Shown: positions 43,409 to 53,084, counted from the first letter of the stretch. The stretch is DNA of 64,000 bases from Streptococcus sp. oral taxon 058 str. F0407 (GCF_000235485.1 NZ_JH378887.1:255215-319214); one strand, 5' to 3'. Made by a program: numbers and translations. Notes: generated by a model not told the origin, from the letters alone.

Positions 43409-44491
43409 TTAATCAAAATAAAGCAAGTCTTTGCTGGTGCTTGTAAAGAGGTCAAAGCCATCCTTGGTAACAACACCACAGTCTTCGATACGAACGCCGA
43501 CTTTACCAGGGATATAGATACCTGGTTCAACAGAGAAGCACATGCCTTCTTCGATGACCATGTCATTTCCTTCCATGATAGATGGGAATTCGTGGACATC
43601 CATACCGATACCGTGACCGAGACGGTGGTTGAAGTACTCACCGTAACCAGCTTTTTCGATGACTTCACGGGCAGTGCGGTCTACTTCATGAGCAGTCACA
43701 CCAGGTTTGATAAAGTCAAGAGCAGCTTGTTGGGCTTCAAGGGTCAAGTTGTAAATATCTTTCTTGAATTGGTCTGGTTTTCCGACAGCGACTGTACGAG
43801 TCATATCTGATGCGTAGCCATTGACCATAACACCCAGATCAAAGAGGAGAAGGGCATCTTTTTCGACCTTGTTTGCACCAGGAATTCCGTGTGGATTTGC
43901 AGCGTTATCGCCAGTCAAGACCATGGTATCAAAACTCATTTCATAGCCTTCACGTTTTAAGGCAAAGTCGATTTGTGCAATGATATCTGTCTCTGTTTTA
44001 TCAAGAGAGATATTGTCAAAACCAACTTTTACAGCTTTATCAGCATAGAGACCTGCAACCATCATTTTTTGCACTTCGTCAGCTGATTTGATGAGGCGCA
44101 TGCGTTGGATGCGAGGAGTGAGGTTTTCAAACTCAGCAGTTTCAAAGACTGTTTTCAAGCCATGGTATTTGGTCAAGATGAGATTGTCAAACTCAACAGC
44201 AACACGTTTGAAGTCGTGCTGAGGCAAAGCATTTTTGATTTTTTGCCATGGATTTTCAGAGTCCACATAGCCCACTACTGGGAAGGAAACAGTGCTGGTT
44301 GCACGCTTCACTTCAAGGGCTGGGACAAAAAGGAGAGGTTCCCGGTCCGCTAGGACAAAGAGGAACATTTGGCGTTCATGAGGGTCACTGTAAAAACCAG
44401 TGAGGTAATTAATAGTGACGGGGTCAGATACGACAGCGACGTCTAGTTTTTCTGATTCAAGATATGTTACGATTTGTTGTAATTTAGACAT
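43409..44491 (-). CDS. pepQ: Xaa-Pro dipeptidase (M24 family)
   Basis: A 360-residue M24 metallopeptidase that splits Xaa-Pro dipeptides in the cytoplasm. Metal ligands lie in LLFDLGVMVNGYASDMTRT (two Asp), HRLGHGIGMDVHE (His), SVEPGIY (Glu) and VRIEDCG (Glu). AGAAGG precedes the ATG by 7 bases on the minus strand. The BOX element lies just beyond its stop. From memory it lies near murT-gatD in pneumococcus too. Confidence 0.92.
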   Translation of the reverse strand: MSKLQQIVTYLESEKLDVAVVSDPVTINYLTGFYSDPHERQMFLFVLADREPLLFVPALEVKRATSTVSFPVVGYVDSENPWQKIKNALPQHDFKRVAVEFDNLILTKYHGLKTVFETAEFENLTPRIQRMRLIKSADEVQKMMVAGLYADKAVKVGFDNISLDKTETDIIAQIDFALKREGYEMSFDTMVLTGDNAANPHGIPGANKVEKDALLLFDLGVMVNGYASDMTRTVAVGKPDQFKKDIYNLTLEAQQAALDFIKPGVTAHEVDRTAREVIEKAGYGEYFNHRLGHGIGMDVHEFPSIMEGNDMVIEEGMCFSVEPGIYIPGKVGVRIEDCGVVTKDGFDLFTSTSKDLLYFD

Positions 44492-44567
44492 ATGCTACCT
44501 TCTTTCTACCCCTCTATTTTGGCAAAAAAAGAGAGAAAATGCAAGAGAGAAGGGTAAAAGAGCAGGC

Positions 44568-44600
44568 AAAAAGAACTCCGACAAGATAGGGGAGTTCTTT
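44568..44600 (-). terminator. Terminator of murT-gatD operon
   Basis: AAAGAACTCC (44570-44579) and GGAGTTCTTT (44591-44600) form a 10-base perfect stem; on the minus strand the tail is TTTTT at 44572-44568. Confidence 0.88.
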
Positions 44601-44618
44601 GGTCTAGTTTTCCTTAGT

Positions 44619-45401
44619 TTAAGAAAAGTCAGCCTTGCTTTTCACGTCACGGTATTCTTCAGCGATTTCTTGACTGAGAATGTCGTCATAGGCAGGGAGT
44701 TTGATGTCCTGACCGTATTTTTTTCGGAGGGCAGTAGTGACTAGACGATAAGCTAGATTGGCATTACGAGAGAGGATAGGTCCGTGGAAGTAGGAACCAA
44801 AGACATTCTTATAATGAACCCCTTCGCCGATCTTTTCTTCGTTATTTCCATTTCCATAGACAACCTGACCCAGTGGTTTTTGGTCATCAGAAAGGAAGGT
44901 ACGTCCCTGGTGATTTTCAAAGCCATAGTAGGTCTCATCGAATTCGTCATTGTGAATCTTGATGTCGCCGATAAAGCGGTTATTGGTCTGGTTGAGCGTA
45001 TAGTGGCCCATGACCCCTAGACCTTCGATGCGCTTGCCTGAAGCTTCAACATAATATTGCCCCAATAATTGGAAACCACCGCAGATAGCTAGAACAACAC
45101 CGTTGTTTTGGATGTAGTTGTCAATGCTCTCTTTTTTAGCAGGAAGGTCGCCTGCGATGATACTTTGTTCAAAGTCTTGCCCCCCACCGAAAAACGCTAT
45201 ATCGTAGTGATTTTCGTCAAAGTCATCATGGAGAGAAACGATGTCAACCGTCACATGAGCACCCAGTTTTTCAGCCACATACTTGAGCATGAGGATGTTT
45301 CCATTATCCCCATAGGTATTCATGAGGTTTCCGTAGAGGTGGGCGATGTTGAGCTGATAAGGGTAGTTGCTAGCTTTTGAGGAAAGTGAAGTATAAACCA
45401 T
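44619..45401 (-). CDS. gatD: Glutamine amidotransferase GatD (lipid II amidation)
   Basis: A 260-residue class I-like glutaminase of the CobB/CobQ group. The nucleophile is Cys107 in [11 protein letters not shown], and His in [10 protein letters not shown] is the base. It supplies ammonia to MurT to turn the D-Glu of lipid II into D-isoglutamine, needed for peptidoglycan cross-linking. Its ATG overlaps the murT stop by one base (TGATG), so translation is coupled. A terminator follows. Confidence 0.93.
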   Translation of the reverse strand: MVYTSLSSKASNYPYQLNIAHLYGNLMNTYGDNGNILMLKYVAEKLGAHVTVDIVSLHDDFDENHYDIAFFGGGQDFEQSIIAGDLPAKKESIDNYIQNNGVVLAICGGFQLLGQYYVEASGKRIEGLGVMGHYTLNQTNNRFIGDIKIHNDEFDETYYGFENHQGRTFLSDDQKPLGQVVYGNGNNEEKIGEGVHYKNVFGSYFHGPILSRNANLAYRLVTTALRKKYGQDIKLPAYDDILSQEIAEEYRDVKSKADFS

Positions 45402-46744
45402 CAGTTCATCTCCTTTCTAACAATCTGACGACTAGCCAGCAGTTCGCGGAATTCCAGCATAGCAGTATAAGTAGCCAGGATATAGGCATGTTTGCAGTCC
45501 TGGTTCTCAATGGTCTTGAGAACTTGCTCCAGATTGCTTGTCTCAGTGATTTTATCAGCAGGGTAGCCAGTCACACGAAGACGACGTGCGATTTCAGAAT
45601 GACGGACACCGCCAGCATTGATTTCAGGAATGTCCATGTCAGTGATCTGTTCAAAGTCAGCATCCCAAATCCAACTAGTATCAATCCCATCTGCATAGTT
45701 GGCGTTGAGAAGGACAGATAGGCTAAATGGATAAGGAGCTAGTTTAATCATCTCGATGGCTTGAGTTGCACCGACTGGATTCTTAATCAAGACGAGAGTA
45801 CATTCCTTGTCGCCGATATGGAATGTTTCCTGACGACCAAAGACAGCACGGCTCTTATCAAATCCTTGCTTGATTCGTTGCGAATCTGCACCGAGGAAAC
45901 GGGCAATGGCAACCGCAGCTAGCGCATTGTAGATGTTGTAGAGTCCACCGATTTGGATTCCGTATTCTTGTCCGTCAATGATAAAGCGGGAGCGATTGTT
46001 GGTCAACTCAACCAATTCTGTCAGACGGTAGTCCAAGTCAGGTCGTTTGCAACCACAATTTTCACAAATATAGGCACCCAAATTGGCATAGGTATTGTGC
46101 TCATATTTGAGGATGCCTTGACAGTCGGGGCAGAGAATCCCTTCGGTATTGTAGTGAGCAAGCTTTGCTGGACCTTTTTCCAAGTCAAAACCAAAATACT
46201 CTACAGGATTTGGAATAGCTGGTTTGTAGAAAAGTGGACTGTCACCATTGAGGAGAACAGTAGCCGTAGGCACCTTACGGATGGCATCCAAAATCATGTT
46301 ATAAGTTGTGTAAATCTCACCATAGCGGTCCATCTGGTCACGGAAAATGTTAGTGATGACAAAAAGGCTAGGATGGATGTAGTCACAGATGCGAGATAGG
46401 CTGGCCTCATCAATTTCGAGGACGGCAATGTTTTTTCCAGTTTTAGAGGATTTGGCAGTCAAGAAGGTTGTTGTAATCCCTGTGATCATGTTGGCACCAC
46501 TAGGATTGGTTAGAACCTGACCGTAGACCTCTTTTAGAATGCCGACAGTGAGAGCAGTTGTCAGGGTTTTCCCGTTGGTTCCAGTGACCACGACAATCTC
46601 GTAGTTCTTAGCTAGATTTTGTAAAATATCTTTATCAAATTGAAGGGCGAGTTTTCCTGGGAGCGTACTTCCTCGGCCAAGACGGCTCAAGATGAAGTGG
46701 GAAGAACGCCCGGCAAGAAGGCCCAAAGTAGTTTTTAATTTCAT
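45401..46744 (-). CDS. murT: Lipid II isoglutaminyl synthase subunit MurT
   Basis: A 447-residue Mur-ligase-like protein. ATP-binding loop is [14 protein letters not shown], and an inserted zinc ribbon (CPDC...CENCGC, residues 205-230) is the MurT hallmark. The C-terminal DUF1727 domain follows. With GatD it amidates lipid II. On the minus strand TGATATAAT lies 6 bases before the ATG and no Shine-Dalgarno sequence is present, suggesting a leaderless mRNA. Confidence 0.93.
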   Translation of the reverse strand: MKLKTTLGLLAGRSSHFILSRLGRGSTLPGKLALQFDKDILQNLAKNYEIVVVTGTNGKTLTTALTVGILKEVYGQVLTNPSGANMITGITTTFLTAKSSKTGKNIAVLEIDEASLSRICDYIHPSLFVITNIFRDQMDRYGEIYTTYNMILDAIRKVPTATVLLNGDSPLFYKPAIPNPVEYFGFDLEKGPAKLAHYNTEGILCPDCQGILKYEHNTYANLGAYICENCGCKRPDLDYRLTELVELTNNRSRFIIDGQEYGIQIGGLYNIYNALAAVAIARFLGADSQRIKQGFDKSRAVFGRQETFHIGDKECTLVLIKNPVGATQAIEMIKLAPYPFSLSVLLNANYADGIDTSWIWDADFEQITDMDIPEINAGGVRHSEIARRLRVTGYPADKITETSNLEQVLKTIENQDCKHAYILATYTAMLEFRELLASRQIVRKEMN

Positions 46745-46750
46745 GTTTCT

Positions 46751-46759
46751 ATTATATCA
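46751..46759 (-). promoter_or_regulatory. Extended -10 promoter abutting the murT start
   Basis: On the minus strand TGATATAAT is followed by AGAAAC and the murT ATG (46744-46742). Transcription at the usual distance would start at the A of the ATG. Confidence 0.7.
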
Positions 46760-46797
46760 TAAAAGAAAGAAAAGACAGATCTGAGATTTCGCAGAAA

Positions 46798-46822
46798 CAA
46801 AAACAGCCCGATGAGGGCTGTG
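46798..46822 (-). terminator. Terminator of the beta-propeller-like gene
   Basis: ACAGCCC and GGGCTGT pair around GATGA; minus-strand tail TTTTT at 46803-46799. Confidence 0.85.
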
Positions 46823-46827
46823 AGTGA

Positions 46828-48033
46828 TTAGTTTTGAAACCAAGTTGCGATTGGAAAGTCGTTTTGCTTCAGTTCCAGTTTTGTTTTGGTTAGAAGTTGA
46901 CCATTTTCTAATGAATACAATAACAAATGTTGATTGGTTACGACCAATATCTTGTTTGTCAAACTTGTATCGATGTGTATTATCTCTTCTGTAGAGTCAG
47001 GCAAATCTTTTCTGACATTAATCAGATAGCTGGATTCATCAGAGAGATTGACAATAGATAAGGCACAGCGATCATTTCCATCCGCCTCATGTTTTACAAT
47101 CAATCGGTCTTCTTTCGGTGTTTTATAAAGAAGATTTGGGTTGTCCTCTGGTAGCTTGATGAAGTGCTTTTCCTTACTAGACAAGTTCATGACAAGTATG
47201 CGATTGTCTGGATCCTTGGAGAAAGTTTCTGTATTTCGAGTATAAGCAACGCTACTGTAATAATTGTCACCGATTAATTCAGAAGAAGTCAACATTTCAA
47301 CGATCTTTCCTTCGCTTGTCAGAGGTGTGCGAGACAATTCCTTTAGTTGGTCATTTTCGTCCAATTCAACTAAATAGCCATCAAACACTAAAGTGGGTCG
47401 TTGACGAGACTCATCGTGAAATCCCAGACCAAGGTAGAGGCGATTCCCTCTTCCATGAAACTGGATTGGAAAGGAAGTGGATTCGGAGAATGTTTTCTGA
47501 GTAATCAGCTTTCCTGATATGTCAAACATACTGAGCACTCCATCCTCAGTTGTAGTTTGGCCTGTGTAGAAGAATTTATCTGATACTCCAGCTCCCGAAT
47601 AAGCATAGAAGGGAGTTGAAGTTTTCCGGATGTCCCCTGTCTGAAAGTCAAGGGATACAATGTTCTGAGTGGATGCCTTCCCTCTGGTATTTCCAGACGA
47701 AAAGACGAGATAGCGATTGTCAAACCGTCCCTGAGGAAACCAGAAATTGACATCTTCTGCAATGGAGACATCCTCAGTCTTCATGAGCTGAAACTGATCG
47801 TTTTGCAACTGATAACTTTGAATGGATTTCGAATTGACAAGGTAAAAATTAGTCGCTTGATTGACTGTGAATCGCTGTTTTTGAGGTGAAATCAAGCGAA
47901 AAAGCATCCAGAAAAGTAGGAGAAAAATGAAGACTATACTGACACAGAAAACCAGTGTTTTTATAGCCGTACTTTTTCCTTTGGATAGAAAGGAAAAAGG
48001 AGTGTGTTTTGGTGGTTTAACTTGCTTTCCCAT
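46828..48033 (-). CDS. Membrane-anchored extracellular protein, beta-propeller-like, unknown
   Basis: About 401 residues when started at the ATG at 48033, which has AAGGAGG 8 bases upstream; the longer open frame to 48162 lacks this. One membrane helix (about residues 27-49, FCVSIVFIFLLLFWMLF) is followed by an extracellular domain of short beta repeats such as DNRYLVFSSGNTRG, SMFDISGKLITQKTF and KILVVTNQHLLLYSLENGQ, like a WD/YVTN-type propeller. No catalytic motif is seen. It is monocistronic between two terminators. Function unknown. Confidence 0.72.
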   Translation of the reverse strand: MGKQVKPPKHTPFSFLSKGKSTAIKTLVFCVSIVFIFLLLFWMLFRLISPQKQRFTVNQATNFYLVNSKSIQSYQLQNDQFQLMKTEDVSIAEDVNFWFPQGRFDNRYLVFSSGNTRGKASTQNIVSLDFQTGDIRKTSTPFYAYSGAGVSDKFFYTGQTTTEDGVLSMFDISGKLITQKTFSESTSFPIQFHGRGNRLYLGLGFHDESRQRPTLVFDGYLVELDENDQLKELSRTPLTSEGKIVEMLTSSELIGDNYYSSVAYTRNTETFSKDPDNRILVMNLSSKEKHFIKLPEDNPNLLYKTPKEDRLIVKHEADGNDRCALSIVNLSDESSYLINVRKDLPDSTEEIIHIDTSLTNKILVVTNQHLLLYSLENGQLLTKTKLELKQNDFPIATWFQN

Positions 48034-48145
48034 GTGACTAGCCTCCTTTTTGAACAGAAAATGAAGACAACATCCTACACTTATATTATAAACTTTTACA
48101 GCTAAAAGCACAAATAATCTTGCAAGGAAACGATAGACTGGATAG

Positions 48146-48178
48146 AAAAAGACAAACACCAAAATGGATGCTTGTCTT
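48146..48178 (-). terminator. Terminator of the disulfide oxidoreductase gene
   Basis: On the minus strand AGACAAGCATCC pairs with the TGTTTGTCT arm, with mismatches near the loop, and is followed by TTTTT. Confidence 0.65.
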
Positions 48179-48197
48179 GTGGAGAATATCTGAAATC

Positions 48198-49514
48198 TTA
48201 AATCGCAAACAAGTCATTCAAGTTCTCAGCCAAGGTTGGGTGAGTGAAGATCTGTTTTGTGAAGTAAGTGTAAGGAATCTTGTTGTCCATAGCAACAGTG
48301 ATGATGTTGATGATTTCTTGAGAACCTTCTGAGAAAATGCTTGCTCCAAGAATTTCTTTGGTTTCAGTATTAACAACAGCTTTGAAAGCTCCACGAAGGT
48401 CTCCGTTTACGTGACCACGAGGCATTGCTGCAACAGGGATTTCCTTCACAGCGTATGGAAGTTTCAAATCAGCTGCTTGGCTTTCGGTCAAACCAACTTG
48501 AGAAAGAGCTGGTGTGATGAACATGGTGTTTGGCACATTGAGACGGTCTTCAAGTGTGTAGCTGCCATCTCCAGCAAGGTAGCTGTAAACAACACGGAAG
48601 TCATCAAGTGAAATGTAAGTAAATTGAGGTCCACCGTTGACGTCCCCAACTGCAAAGACACCAGGAACGTTTGTTTGACAGTGTTTGTCGACCTTGATAG
48701 CACCACGCTCAGTTAGTTCAATATCCGTATTTTCAAGTTGAAGTGGTTCTACATTCGGTTTGCGTCCAGTTGCGTAGAGAAGGGCATCGAAACGGTAGGT
48801 TTCATTTTCAGTTACGACAAGCACTTGATCACCGTCGTTTTTGATTTCAGTAGTACGGATGTTTTGAAGCAATTCAATACCATCTTCTTCCATGTATTGT
48901 TTAGCAAGAGCTGCGATGGAAGGTTCTGCACGAGGTAGGAAAGTATCCAAGGCATCTAGCACTGTGACCTTGCTACCAAGTTTGTTGTAGAGTCCTGCAA
49001 ATTCAAGACCGATGTTTCCGCCACCAAGGACTCCCAGTTTTTCAGGCAATTTATCCAAGTTTTGGATACCTGTTGAGTCAAAGACATTCTTGCTTGTAGC
49101 AAGTCCAGGGATAGGTAAGACGTTAGAAACTGCCCCAGTGTTGATGACGATTGTTTCAGCAGTCAGTTCTTGCTTTTCGTCACCCGCTTGGATTTCGATG
49201 ACTTTATTTGAAAGGAAGTGAGCTTCCGCATCAAAGATATCCACGCCTGTACCAGCAACAGTAGCGTAGTTTTTACCGTTGAGGCGACCAGTAATCATGT
49301 TTTTGGTAGCAATGATTTCTTCAAAAGACAAGTCTTTCTCAGCAGCAACTAGCAAAGTCTTAGTTGGGATACAACCAATGTTGATACAAGTTCCACCGTA
49401 CATAGCTTTACTACGTTCAACAAGGGCAACTTTTTTGCCAGCTGAAGCCAATTTACCAGCTAGTGTTTTCCCTGCCTTACCAAACCCAATAACGATTAAA
49501 TCATAAGTTAACAT
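48198..49514 (-). CDS. FAD-dependent pyridine nucleotide-disulfide oxidoreductase
   Basis: A 438-residue class I oxidoreductase. FAD loop GFGKAGKTLAGKLA (residues 11-24), redox disulfide GGTCINIGCIPTK (Cys43 and Cys48 approximately), NAD-binding GVLGGGNIGLEFAG and C-terminal dimer motif THPTLAE with the catalytic His-Glu pair. It resembles mercuric reductase or glutathione-reductase relatives (RclA-like); the disulfide substrate is unknown and could relate to hypothiocyanous or thiol stress. AGGAGG precedes the ATG. Confidence 0.85.
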   Translation of the reverse strand: MLTYDLIVIGFGKAGKTLAGKLASAGKKVALVERSKAMYGGTCINIGCIPTKTLLVAAEKDLSFEEIIATKNMITGRLNGKNYATVAGTGVDIFDAEAHFLSNKVIEIQAGDEKQELTAETIVINTGAVSNVLPIPGLATSKNVFDSTGIQNLDKLPEKLGVLGGGNIGLEFAGLYNKLGSKVTVLDALDTFLPRAEPSIAALAKQYMEEDGIELLQNIRTTEIKNDGDQVLVVTENETYRFDALLYATGRKPNVEPLQLENTDIELTERGAIKVDKHCQTNVPGVFAVGDVNGGPQFTYISLDDFRVVYSYLAGDGSYTLEDRLNVPNTMFITPALSQVGLTESQAADLKLPYAVKEIPVAAMPRGHVNGDLRGAFKAVVNTETKEILGASIFSEGSQEIINIITVAMDNKIPYTYFTKQIFTHPTLAENLNDLFAI

Positions 49515-49864
49515 TTAGAATTCCTCCTATTCGTTTTTCATTCTAGCATAAGAAAAAAACTTTTGCACAATTCTGCTACGGGAAACAAAGTGAGTTTGAA
49601 ATGGTCTCTTCAAACCCTCTAATAAATAAGTTTCAGCTTGCTTTACTGTTAGAAAACCGTTTACATGATTTTATAAATGAATTCTACTATCTTTTGCCCC
49701 TTTCTTGTGTTATACTAGATAGGTTGCAAAGAAACTCGTACTTTTCTTTCGTGGAAAAGAAGCAACACGGTATCTCATACTAAAATGAAGATACATCATG
49801 AAAAGAAAAGTATATACTAAGCGCTATAGGATGGCTTCGCACCATCTTTAGAAAGAAGAAAAAC
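49515..49864 (+). promoter_or_regulatory. Promoter and long structured leader of the helicase gene
   Basis: No gene is seen in these 350 bases. TGTTATACT (extended -10, TATACT at 49711-49716) would start a transcript near 49723, giving a leader of about 140 bases. It can fold with GTTGC (49723-49727) to GCAAC (49762-49766), an inner CTTTTC/GAAAAG stem, competing AAAGAAA and TTTCTTT pairing, and GATGG/CCATC around CTTCGCA (49830-49846). DEAD-box helicase genes are often controlled through such leaders. Confidence 0.5.
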
Positions 49865-51439
49865 GTGAAATTTAATGAATTTAACTTGTCTGCTGATTTG
49901 CTAGCAGAGATTGAAAAAGCTGGATTTGTAGAAGCAAGTCCCATCCAAGAGCAGACCATTCCATTGGCTCTTGAAGGAAAAGACGTTATCGGTCAAGCCC
50001 AGACTGGTACAGGGAAAACCGCGGCCTTTGGCTTGCCAACCCTTGAAAAAATCCGTACAGAAGAAGCAACTATTCAAGCCTTGGTCATCGCTCCAACTCG
50101 TGAACTGGCTGTTCAAAGTCAAGAAGAACTCTTCCGCTTTGGTCGTAGCAAGGGAGTGAAAGTTCGCTCAGTTTACGGTGGTTCAAGCATTGAAAAACAA
50201 ATCAAGGCCCTTAAATCGGGTGCCCATATCGTTGTAGGAACACCAGGCCGTCTCTTGGATTTGATCAAACGCAAGGCTTTGAAATTGCACGATATTGAAA
50301 CCCTTATCCTTGATGAAGCGGATGAAATGCTCAACATGGGTTTTCTTGAAGACATCGAAGCTATTATCTCGCGTGTCCCTGAAAGTCGTCAAACTTTACT
50401 CTTTTCAGCAACCATGCCAGATGCTATCAAACGTATAGGTGTTCAATTTATGAAAGAGCCTGAGCATGTGAAAATTGCTGCTAAGGAATTGACAACAGAA
50501 TTGGTGGACCAATACTATATCCGAGTTAAGGAACAAGAAAAATTTGATACGATGACCCGTCTCATGGATGTGGAACAGCCTGAACTTGCTATCGTATTTG
50601 GTCGTACCAAACGTCGTGTGGATGAATTGACTCGTGGACTTAAAATCCGTGGCTTCCGTGCAGAAGGAATTCATGGTGATTTGGACCAAAACAAACGTCT
50701 TCGTGTCCTACGTGATTTTAAAAATGGCAATCTCGATGTTTTGGTTGCGACGGACGTAGCAGCGCGTGGGTTGGATATTTCAGGTGTGACCCATGTCTAC
50801 AACTACGATATTCCACAAGATCCTGAAAGCTATGTTCACCGTATCGGTCGTACAGGTCGTGCTGGTAAGTCAGGTCAGTCCATTACTTTCGTAGCTCCAA
50901 ACGAAATGGGCTATCTCCAAATCATCGAAAACTTGACCAAGAAACGCATGAAAGGTCTTAAACCTGCAAGTGCAGAGGAAGCCTTCCAAGCTAAAAAGCA
51001 AGTGGCGCTCAAGAAAATTGAACGTGATTTCGCAGACGAGACCATTCGTGGAAACTTTGAGAAATTTGCTAAAGATGCTCGTAAGTTAGCTGCCGAATTT
51101 AGTCCAGAAGAATTGGCTATGTATATCTTGAGTCTGACTGTCCAAGATCCTGACAGCCTTCCGGAAGTTGAGATTGCACGTGAAAAACCACTGCCATTTA
51201 AACCATCAGGTAATGGCTTCGCTGGCAAAGCTAAGGGAGGTCGAGTAGGCCGTCGTGGAGACGAGCGTCGAGATCGTGATCGCCGTGGCAATGGTCGTCG
51301 TGATGAGTTCAAAAAAGGTAGTCGTGGAAACGATCGTTTTGATAAGGAAAAACGTTATCGTAAGGATAATAAAAAACCACGCAACACTTCAAGCGAAAAG
51401 AAAACAGGCTTTGTTATTCGTAACAAAGGTGATAAATAG
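49865..51439 (+). CDS. cshA: DEAD-box ATP-dependent RNA helicase (CshA-like)
   Basis: A 524-residue DEAD-box helicase: Q motif FVEASPIQEQ, motif I AQTGTGKTAAF, PTRELA, DEAD in LDEADEMLNMG, SATMP, and HRIGRTGRAGKSG. The C-terminus (from about residue 440) is Arg/Gly/Asp/Lys rich with repeats such as RRGDERRDRDRRG, an RNA-binding tail. In Firmicutes CshA works with the RNA degradosome and ribosome assembly. The start is GTG with AGAAAGAAG upstream. A perfect hairpin terminator follows. Confidence 0.92.
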   Translation: MKFNEFNLSADLLAEIEKAGFVEASPIQEQTIPLALEGKDVIGQAQTGTGKTAAFGLPTLEKIRTEEATIQALVIAPTRELAVQSQEELFRFGRSKGVKVRSVYGGSSIEKQIKALKSGAHIVVGTPGRLLDLIKRKALKLHDIETLILDEADEMLNMGFLEDIEAIISRVPESRQTLLFSATMPDAIKRIGVQFMKEPEHVKIAAKELTTELVDQYYIRVKEQEKFDTMTRLMDVEQPELAIVFGRTKRRVDELTRGLKIRGFRAEGIHGDLDQNKRLRVLRDFKNGNLDVLVATDVAARGLDISGVTHVYNYDIPQDPESYVHRIGRTGRAGKSGQSITFVAPNEMGYLQIIENLTKKRMKGLKPASAEEAFQAKKQVALKKIERDFADETIRGNFEKFAKDARKLAAEFSPEELAMYILSLTVQDPDSLPEVEIAREKPLPFKPSGNGFAGKAKGGRVGRRGDERRDRDRRGNGRRDEFKKGSRGNDRFDKEKRYRKDNKKPRNTSSEKKTGFVIRNKGDK

Positions 51440-51440
51440 G

Positions 51441-51474
51441 AAAAAGCGATTCACATTGTGAATCGCTTTTATAT
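51441..51474 (+). terminator. Terminator after cshA
   Basis: AAAAGCGATTCAC and GTGAATCGCTTTT pair perfectly around ATT. Confidence 0.92.
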
Positions 51475-51499
51475 ATAAGGAGACCAAGGGGAAAAGAAG

Positions 51500-51583
51500 A
51501 TGGATAATAGTAAAGGAAAGGTGAGATGGGAAGGGATCCTTAATTCATCTTCTTATAATATTATAATACCAAAAATAAAATAG
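51500..51583 (+). CDS. Possible 27-aa peptide
   Basis: ATG followed by DNSKGKVRWEGILNSSSYN... to TAG at 51581. A GGGGAAAAGAAG site precedes it. It lies between the cshA terminator and codY promoter. No homology is recognised and the region is AT-rich, so it may be chance. Confidence 0.2.
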   Translation: MDNSKGKVRWEGILNSSSYNIIIPKIK

Positions 51584-51649
51584 GATGTCAATAAAAAATC
51601 GCTTTTTTTCTAAAATATTTTTGCTTTTAAAAATTGCAATTCAATAAGC

Positions 51650-51664
51650 AATTTTCAGATAATT
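51650..51664 (+). promoter_or_regulatory. CodY box upstream of codY
   Basis: AATTTTCAGATAATT matches the CodY consensus AATTTTCWGAAAATT at 14 of 15 positions. It ends one base before the -35 box, so CodY bound here should repress its own gene when branched-chain amino acids are plentiful. Confidence 0.8.
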
Positions 51665-51665
51665 A

Positions 51666-51694
51666 TTGAAATTCCAGGTTCTTTATGTTATAAT
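51666..51694 (+). promoter_or_regulatory. codY promoter
   Basis: TTGAAA (51666-51671), 17 bases, TATAAT (51689-51694) with a TGT extension. Confidence 0.85.
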
Positions 51695-51720
51695 GATAGC
51701 GATTAAATGCGAGGTAAAAA

Positions 51721-52509
51721 ATGGCACATTTATTAGAAAAGACAAGAAAAATTACATCAATTTTAAAACGCTCAGAAGAGCAAATGCAGGATGAACTTCC
51801 GTACAATGCCATTACACGTCAACTAGCAGACATTATTGATTGTAATGCCTGTATTGTCAATAGCAAGGGACGACTTTTGGGCTATTTTATGCGCTATAAA
51901 ACCAATACAGATCGCGTAGAGCAGTTTTTCCAAACCAAGACGTTCCCAGATGACTATGTACAAGGGGCAAACATGATCTACGATACGGAAGCCAATCTTC
52001 CTATTGAACATGATTTGACCATTTTTCCTGTAGAGAGCCGTGCGGATTTTCCAGATGGTTTGACAACCATTGCTCCCATTCATGTATCAGGGATTCGCCT
52101 AGGTTCCTTGATCATTTGGCGTAATGATAAGAAATTTGAAGATGAGGATTTGATTCTTGTTGAGATTGCAAGCACTGTTGTGGGGATTCAACTCTTGAAC
52201 TTCCAACGTGAAGAAGATGAGAAAAATATTCGCCGCCGTACTGCTGTTACCATGGCGGTCAATACCCTCTCCTATTCAGAACTTCGTGCCGTATCAGCTA
52301 TTTTAGCTGAGTTGGATGGAAATGAAGGACAATTGACTGCATCTGTCATTGCAGATCGTATCGGTATCACGCGCTCAGTAATCGTCAATGCTCTCCGTAA
52401 GCTGGAGTCGGCAGGAATTATTGAAAGCCGTTCACTAGGAATGAAGGGAACCTATCTCAAAGTTCTAATTGGTGATATCTTTGAGGAAGTGAAAAAGAGG
52501 GACTACTAA
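51721..52509 (+). CDS. codY: Global transcriptional repressor CodY
   Basis: A 262-residue CodY. Residues 1-155 form the GAF domain that senses branched-chain amino acids, and the C-terminal winged helix contains [27 protein letters not shown], the conserved DNA-recognition segment. It represses amino-acid and peptide uptake and synthesis genes in rich conditions. GCGAGGT precedes the ATG. The stop TAA overlaps the pncA ATG by one base (TAATG). The upstream CodY box shows likely autoregulation. Confidence 0.97.
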   Translation: MAHLLEKTRKITSILKRSEEQMQDELPYNAITRQLADIIDCNACIVNSKGRLLGYFMRYKTNTDRVEQFFQTKTFPDDYVQGANMIYDTEANLPIEHDLTIFPVESRADFPDGLTTIAPIHVSGIRLGSLIIWRNDKKFEDEDLILVEIASTVVGIQLLNFQREEDEKNIRRRTAVTMAVNTLSYSELRAVSAILAELDGNEGQLTASVIADRIGITRSVIVNALRKLESAGIIESRSLGMKGTYLKVLIGDIFEEVKKRDY

Positions 52510-53084
52510 TGGCAAAGGCTTTAATCTCGATTGACTATACAGAGGATTTCGTAGCAGACCACGGAAAGCTAACTGCTGGAGCACCTGCTCAAGCTATTTC
52601 TGAGGCGATTGCTCAGGTGACCAGACTGGCTTTTGATCGTGGAGACTATGTTTTCTTCACCATTGATGCTCATGAGGAAGGAGATGATTTTCATCCTGAG
52701 AGTAAACTTTTTCCACCTCACAATATCATTGGGACTAGTGGCCGGAACCTCTATGGTCCCCTAGCTGACTTTTATGCTGAGTATGGGGCGGATAGTCGTG
52801 TCTTTTGGATGGACAAGCGTCACTATTCAGCATTTTCAGGAACGGACCTCGATATTCGCTTGCGAGAACGTCGGGTTGATACCGTTATTTTAACTGGTGT
52901 TTTGACGGATATTTGCGTCCTGCATACGGCTATTGATGCTTATAATCTAGGTTATCAAATCGAGATTGTCAAGCCTGCGGTTGCCTCTATCTGGCCAGAA
53001 AATCATCAGTTTGCTCTTGGACATTTTAAGAACACTCTGGGAGCCAAATTATTGGATGAAAATCTGTCTGAAATTAAAGAATGA
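52509..53084 (+). CDS. pncA: Nicotinamidase (isochorismatase fold)
   Basis: A 191-residue PncA converting nicotinamide to nicotinate for NAD salvage. The catalytic triad is Asp9, Lys103 and Cys136, at the same numbers as in the pneumococcal enzyme as I recall it, and metal-binding residues are in IDAHEEGDDFHPESKLFPPH. Translation is coupled to codY by the TAATG overlap. The tRNA gene follows after 80 bases. Confidence 0.92.
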   Translation: MAKALISIDYTEDFVADHGKLTAGAPAQAISEAIAQVTRLAFDRGDYVFFTIDAHEEGDDFHPESKLFPPHNIIGTSGRNLYGPLADFYAEYGADSRVFWMDKRHYSAFSGTDLDIRLRERRVDTVILTGVLTDICVLHTAIDAYNLGYQIEIVKPAVASIWPENHQFALGHFKNTLGAKLLDENLSEIKE

